A DNA stretch of 64,000 nucleotides, from NCBI GenBank assembly GCA_030762935.1, contig CM060897.1:114778676-114842675 (forward strand), written 5' to 3'. Positions 60,018-64,000 of the stretch are shown here, piece by piece. The stretch is from Hymenopus coronatus. Its lineage: Eukaryota; Arthropoda; Insecta; Mantodea; Hymenopodidae. Made by a program: the position numbers and the translations under genes. Each line of letters starts with the position of its first letter. The first letter of the stretch is position 1. Under the pieces are notes generated by a model that saw nothing but the letters and a program-made list of their open reading frames with translations, was not told the origin of the DNA and did no database searches.

Positions 60018-60050
60018 TGTTCATGATGATGATGATGATGATGATGATGA
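60018..60050 (+). repeat. (ATG)n tail of the LINE
   Basis: About nine ATG/GAT units sit directly after the LINE's C-terminal coding remnant. They take the place of a poly-A tail. A similar short tract ends the LINE remnant near 13005. Confidence 0.85.
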
Positions 60051-60985
60051 ATCATGTACCTAGGTCTATATGCACTCAAATTTCCAGGAAAGCAGTCATA
60101 ATTCCAGATATTAATAAATTAACAAATAAGTAACTCCATAAAATAGCATACTATATCTTGCTTTTTATAAGATCACCTAAGCATGCTTTATATTATAGTG
60201 AAACTTGATAATCGAAATAAAAACAACAAATACTACATCCGAAAATAACAGAAAGAGGGACAGAAAGGATGATAATGATAAAGTCGGTCTGTTAATATGT
60301 CCGTTTCCTCTTTTGGCGAATAACCAATCTAAATTTTTATTCCAATTTCTGTGCAAAAATATTGTCATGGGCAAGAGTGAAACCAAAGAAGTTTAGCAAC
60401 AGCATAGAATTGAATTAAAGCTATACAGATATACAGAAAGTTTTTATTGCTAAAGCTGTAAGAGCACTGTGACTAAATGTTGTAACTTTTTTAACCTTAA
60501 ATCAATTAACTTAAAAAATTAGCGCACTTAGGTGTAAATAAAGAAATGACTACGGTAGAGCTAAAGGTCTATCTCAAATATTTTCTCACAAAGTAGAATT
60601 AAATATGCTTCATTATAAAAACAGGACATTTTATAAACCTGCTTGTGTATTCACATTATGTTGGAAATTTAGCACATCAAAACAAACGCAATTTGGTTTA
60701 ACTTAATGAATTAATTGCAAATAAGTATTTGTTTTTATGAGGCGGATGCTACTAAAATTATCAGATAAGTTCATTATTTTAAACTAATAAGTTAAAAACT
60801 CATTAAATGGATTCTTAAATTTTATAGCACTTTTGAGACTGTTTATGCTCATTTGCAAACAGATAAGCGCAAAAGAAAACTGCCAGGAATAAATGTTGTG
60901 CCTTATACTGTAAAACTGAGAAAATCTATATACTGACATAGAAGTAATGTTAAAAGGTACCGGTTTTGTGACCTAATATGTTACT
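60051..60985. other. AT-rich unassigned sequence
   Basis: No feature recognised. Confidence 0.35.
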
Positions 60986-60989
60986 GAGT

Positions 60990-61945
60990 TTTTTAAAATG
61001 ACGAATCATGAAAAATATTTGGGCAAAATCATTCACAGGAATCTACAAGGGAGAAAAAGTATTAATAACTTTTTTTTTTTCTCTGCGAGCCAAATCTGCT
61101 GAATACGGTGGATTTTTAGTAATTAAAACCATAAAAGGCACAATTTTTGCCATCAAAGCTGCGCAAGTGTGCACCCTTGCATTGTCCTGGTGGAAAACAA
61201 TATTTTTCTTTACCAGATGAGAGCGTTTTTTTTATTATCATTATTATTTTTTATTTTTTTTATTTTTGCGTTCAACCGGAGCAATAACCATATATAATAC
61301 TCTCCCTTTATCGTTCTTCCTTTTTGCAGGTAATCAATTTTGGCGATTCTGAGTGCATCTTAAAAAACCGAGGGCATCGGCTGGTCTGCAGATTTCACCA
61401 CCTTCTTAGGAGCCGTTTTGCTTTTAAAAACCCATTGTTTCAACTGTACTTTTGTCTCAAGAGTATAGAAGTATATCCAAGTTTCATCCGTAGTTGTGTA
61501 TCAACGCAGAAACTCGTCAGAGTTGTGACAGAAAAGTGCCAAACCAACTTCCGAATCGATAACACAATTGCATTTTATTCTCCATTGAGAGAAAAGGTAG
61601 CACTCATTTTTTCCAGACCTTTGTCTGACCTACCTTTTTTTTTAAAAATTGGACACTGTACCTGGTGATATGCCTATGGCCTCCACTATTTCGTGAACTT
61701 TGATTCGTCGATCACTCAAAACCATATCCTGGATTTTTTTAATCATTTCGTAGGAAGTCACTTATATTGGACGTCCGGAACGATGTTCATCATTTGTGGA
61801 TGCACGACCACCTTTAAATTAAGTTATCCAACAGTAAATAGTTGCAAACGCAGGAGCAGATGTGCCATGAACTTCATACAACTCGGCTTTTATCTGTTTC
61901 GGTGTTAAGTCTTTTAAATAGAAGTGTTTAATCACCATGAAACTC
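60990..61945 (-). pseudogene. mariner transposase, inactivated
   Basis: The minus strand, starting with ATG at 61938, reads MVIKHFYLKDLTPKQIKAEL (first helix-turn-helix), EHRSGRPI, then KKIQDMVLSDRRIKVHEIVE and AIGISPGTVSN (second helix-turn-helix). It continues in other frames: DEFLR, then TTTDETWIYFYTLETKVQLK (first catalytic D) near 61500, WVFKSKTAPKKVV, and DYLQKGRTIKGEYY. Next come KKNIVFHQDNARVHTCAALM (second D) near 61180 and NPPYSADLA (just before the third D) near 61100. Many stops and shifts make it dead. The C-terminal end and the inverted terminals were not found. It is a different mariner from the one at 8304-9465. Confidence 0.85.
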
Positions 61946-62157
61946 CTTTTTTTTTTTTTTTTTTCCATTTTTCTAAAGAAGCACAAGATTGTTGATTCAA
62001 TCGCCTAAGGTAATGAAACCACGTGATGGATAATCTGATACTTTAATTGCCACCTAGTTAGAGACCTGGGTTACTAAACACATACATTTTTCGATGTTAT
62101 GAGTGCATTTTCTTGGATTTTCTAAGGAGTTATTGAACGCCCCTAGTACTTATAGTT
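61946..62157. other. Unassigned sequence with poly-T
   Basis: A T run at 61947-61965 precedes the mariner start. The remainder shows nothing recognisable. Confidence 0.35.
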
Positions 62158-62765
62158 TATACACCTTCAATATAAGTGCTCCTGTTAATTATGAACTTTT
62201 TCTCAAATGTTCGGAGGGCATCGTATACCATCTGAGCCTTTATTTCTGTTGATGTCCCGTATTGACCGCCATATAGCATTGATAATATCTTCTCTGGTAT
62301 AGTACCGGATCCCTTGCAGTGGTTCTTTCACTTTGGCAACGAGATCCTAATCTCAGGCACTCATGTCTGGTGTCCCATTGCCAGGGTCAAGAAGTGCTGG
62401 ATAGCTCAGCGTCATGCAGAATGATGGGGTGCTGTTTCATGAAATGTCGTCGCCGGACGAAGGTGGTGTTGCAGGAATGTGCAGTAGAAGACAGCGTCTC
62501 AATGAATGGAGGCTTTTCCGTTCTCCTCGCTACACAAAGTGCCGTGACAGTGGCGTTCACAGTGGCGTATGACAATGATGGCGCCATACTGAGAGACGCT
62601 GCACCACCAAGTTTGACAATAGATGACATCATCCATGCTATATGACCGTCAATACGGGAATCAACAGAAATGGACGCGCAGATGGTAAAATACCCCTTCC
62701 GAACATTCAGCAAACGTTCATAAATAACGGGGGCGATTATATTGAAGGTGTGCAACTATATTTAT
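62158..62765. mobile_element. Fold-back (palindromic) mariner derivative, locus 3
   Basis: On the minus strand: RRRHFMKQHPIILHD (second catalytic D, near 62430), then PDMSA..YDL-type sequence, then AKVKEPLQGIRYYTREDIIN and AIWRSIRDINRNKGSDGIR down to 62158. On the plus strand from about 62600: IDDIIHAI, INRNGRADGKIPLPNIQQ in mixed frames, then NNGGDYIEGVQL. The same transposase tail is thus present twice in inverted order, around a loop of about 300 bases. The outer ends pair: TTTATACACCTTCAATATAA on the left and the reverse of TTATATTGAAGGTGTGCAAC on the right. The mariner lineage differs from loci 1 and 2. Confidence 0.75.
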
Positions 62766-62767
62766 TT

Positions 62768-62877
62768 TTCAGGGGTTCTCATGTATTTCCGATGAAATCT
62801 GGATATAAAAATGTTTGGTGCAATACAACACTTTCTTTATAGACTATGTATATAGCACATACAGAGAAAGTAAAAAG
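62768..62877 (+). repeat. R870 repeat, 3' end only
   Basis: TTTCCGATGAAATCTGGATA, then the palindrome ACTATGTATATAGCACATAC and AGAGAAAGTAAAAAG. The fold-back element at 62158-62765 adjoins its truncated side. Confidence 0.75.
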
Positions 62878-63117
62878 TAGTTCTCATTAGTTTTTATCAA
62901 GCCCTTGTATAGAATACTTATGTGTTATTCCAAATAGAAAGTATATAATTTGTTACCTAAAATCTTAGTCCCTTCAATATTATGTGCTAAAATGTGGAAA
63001 AGAGAAATTTAATACGCATGAATTATTTCTTTTTGAAATTCTTTAAACACCACTGTTTCAAACCTGGAAGTTAAAAGTACAAGAAGAAGTCAAATTTTAA
63101 ATGTGCACGTTAAATAA
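62878..63117. other. Unassigned sequence
   Basis: No feature recognised. Confidence 0.35.
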
Positions 63118-63956
63118 AAGTATGACGTGTTCCATTCACATACGTTTCTGTACATCTCTGTAACAAATTATTGCTTATTCTTATAACTGTCTATAGTAAT
63201 TGATATAAGCATTAGCAGAAATTGCCTTATTATTTCCTTATGAGTAGAAGGAAAATAAGGGAATACACTAGGCTAAAACGATAGTCAAATATTTTAAAAC
63301 ATGTTTACCATGTGGTTGAAATCCGTTTGTTTGCATGGCCAGGAGGTTACAAATTCCTATATCAAGAAAGTTTAAGCATTTTAAAATTTAAACAAATAAC
63401 AAGGAATGTGTCGGTAATTATCAACTCTACGACAAAATTTATAGGATATAAACTGTGTGTTTTAACCAGATTTACATTTTGAGGTTAGAAAGTTTTGGTT
63501 TATCTCTTATGGTTTACCAGTTATGCAAAATTCATCCAAAATAAAGAGTTCTTCGGGGGTAATTGAAGATATAAATTGCCATGTGAATATATTAAATATG
63601 TGGCATATTAATCAAAATCGTTAAAGCCGTTTTTGAGAAAATCAAAATTATAATTTTTTTCCATGTAAAGGGTAGTTTGCGGTGGAAGAAATTTAAGTAA
63701 AATCTTTGTGTCGCATCTTTGAAAGGCATTGAACTTAAATGCCAAGTTTGACATTTTACCGATTTTTGGTCTTTGAGTTTCGTGTTCACAGGCACACAGA
63801 CCCAAACACACACATACTCATTGACAGTTTTCTAAAACGCCTTTTTTGGATACAGGGGCCCTGAAACGTATATTTCCGGGGGAATCTAGGTATCGAATTT
63901 TTGGGATGAGTGCAATACCTTCTCTACTTAAGTGCTATATAGATAAAGTAAAAATA
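63118..63956 (+). repeat. R870 repeat, near full length
   Basis: From AGTATGACGTGTTCCATTCA to ATATAGATAAAGTAAAAAT, with all main blocks in order. The window ends 44 bases later. Confidence 0.8.
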
Positions 63957-64000
63957 TTAATGATATATTTTGGGACGCCAGCCAGGTAAGTATTGGATTA

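Larger units (their letters stand above)
57530..60050 (+). mobile_element. LINE (endonuclease-reverse transcriptase type), 5'-truncated and inactive
   Basis: A non-LTR retrotransposon that would nick DNA with an APE-type endonuclease and copy its RNA at the nick. The order is endonuclease (57534-58169), linker, reverse transcriptase (58441-59374), then a C-terminal part with the ETWILSSKEQKQ and NWMQHVDRMVDHRLPKMARD blocks to about 59960, then a (GAT)n tail. The frame shifts near 58290, 59000 and 59374, and there is an in-frame stop at 58167. The start is missing: the ORF begins in the middle of the endonuclease. The style resembles RTE-like or other 'endonuclease-reverse transcriptase' elements of insects; I do not fix the clade. 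Confidence 0.9.

Noticed and set aside
57530..60050. A viral or bacterial reverse transcriptase system
   Set aside because: The endonuclease-RT order, YADD box, LINE C-terminal blocks and trinucleotide tail identify a non-LTR retrotransposon.
62319..62645. 108-codon plus-strand open frame
   Set aside because: Antisense to the transposase tail on the minus strand within the fold-back element.

Overview
The window looks like a piece of a large, repeat-rich animal genome, most likely an arthropod and probably an insect. The evidence is an AT-rich background, mariner transposases of several lineages, tRNA-derived SINEs, an endonuclease-reverse-transcriptase LINE of a type common in insects, and arthropod-style core promoter motifs (TATA plus TCAGT initiator). 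I found no intact protein-coding gene, no rRNA and no convincing functional tRNA. Nearly all recognisable coding matter is decayed transposon. The species cannot be read from the sequence.

The dominant feature is an unclassified repeat that I call R870 (about 0.87 kb). It occurs in some 30 full or partial copies on both strands and by my estimate covers about a third of the window. It is both dispersed and tandem (six head-to-tail units at 14310-18512). One end carries a palindrome around ATGTACAT flanked by TCTCTATAC/GTATAGAGA. Other elements have jumped into R870 copies, so R870 is an old resident: a mariner at 8304-9465, a fold-back mariner at 4000-4555 and a SINE at 55363-55682.

Region by region. 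1-12.4 kb: R870 copies, a SINE, a fold-back mariner derivative, a 1.16-kb mariner with recognisable inverted ends, and an inverted pair of an R870 variant. 12.4-14.1 kb: LINE 3' ends, one split by a SINE with a perfect 12-bp target duplication. 14.3-20 kb: the R870 tandem array, a GC-richer orphan segment and a second fold-back mariner. 20-30 kb: mostly unassigned DNA with single R870 copies, a mariner remnant, and a promoter-like block with two perfect heat-shock elements, a TATA-like box and an initiator near 25.2 kb. 30.3-33.6 kb: an 82-bp minisatellite array of about 40 units with higher-order duplications, in which much of the variation falls at CpG sites. 34-57 kb: R870 copies, SINEs, LINE and transposase remnants, and two more heat-shock-promoter-like segments. 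57.5-60.05 kb: a 5'-truncated, broken LINE ending in an (ATG)n tail. 61-62.8 kb: a dead mariner and a third, unrelated fold-back mariner derivative. 63.1-63.96 kb: another R870 copy.

The best candidates for something new are the R870 family, the fold-back (palindromic) mariner derivatives that arose in at least two mariner lineages, the 82-bp array with its dense transcription-factor-like motifs, and the dispersed heat-shock-type promoters that have no heat-shock gene. All coordinates of decayed repeats are by eye and accurate to roughly 10-50 bases.
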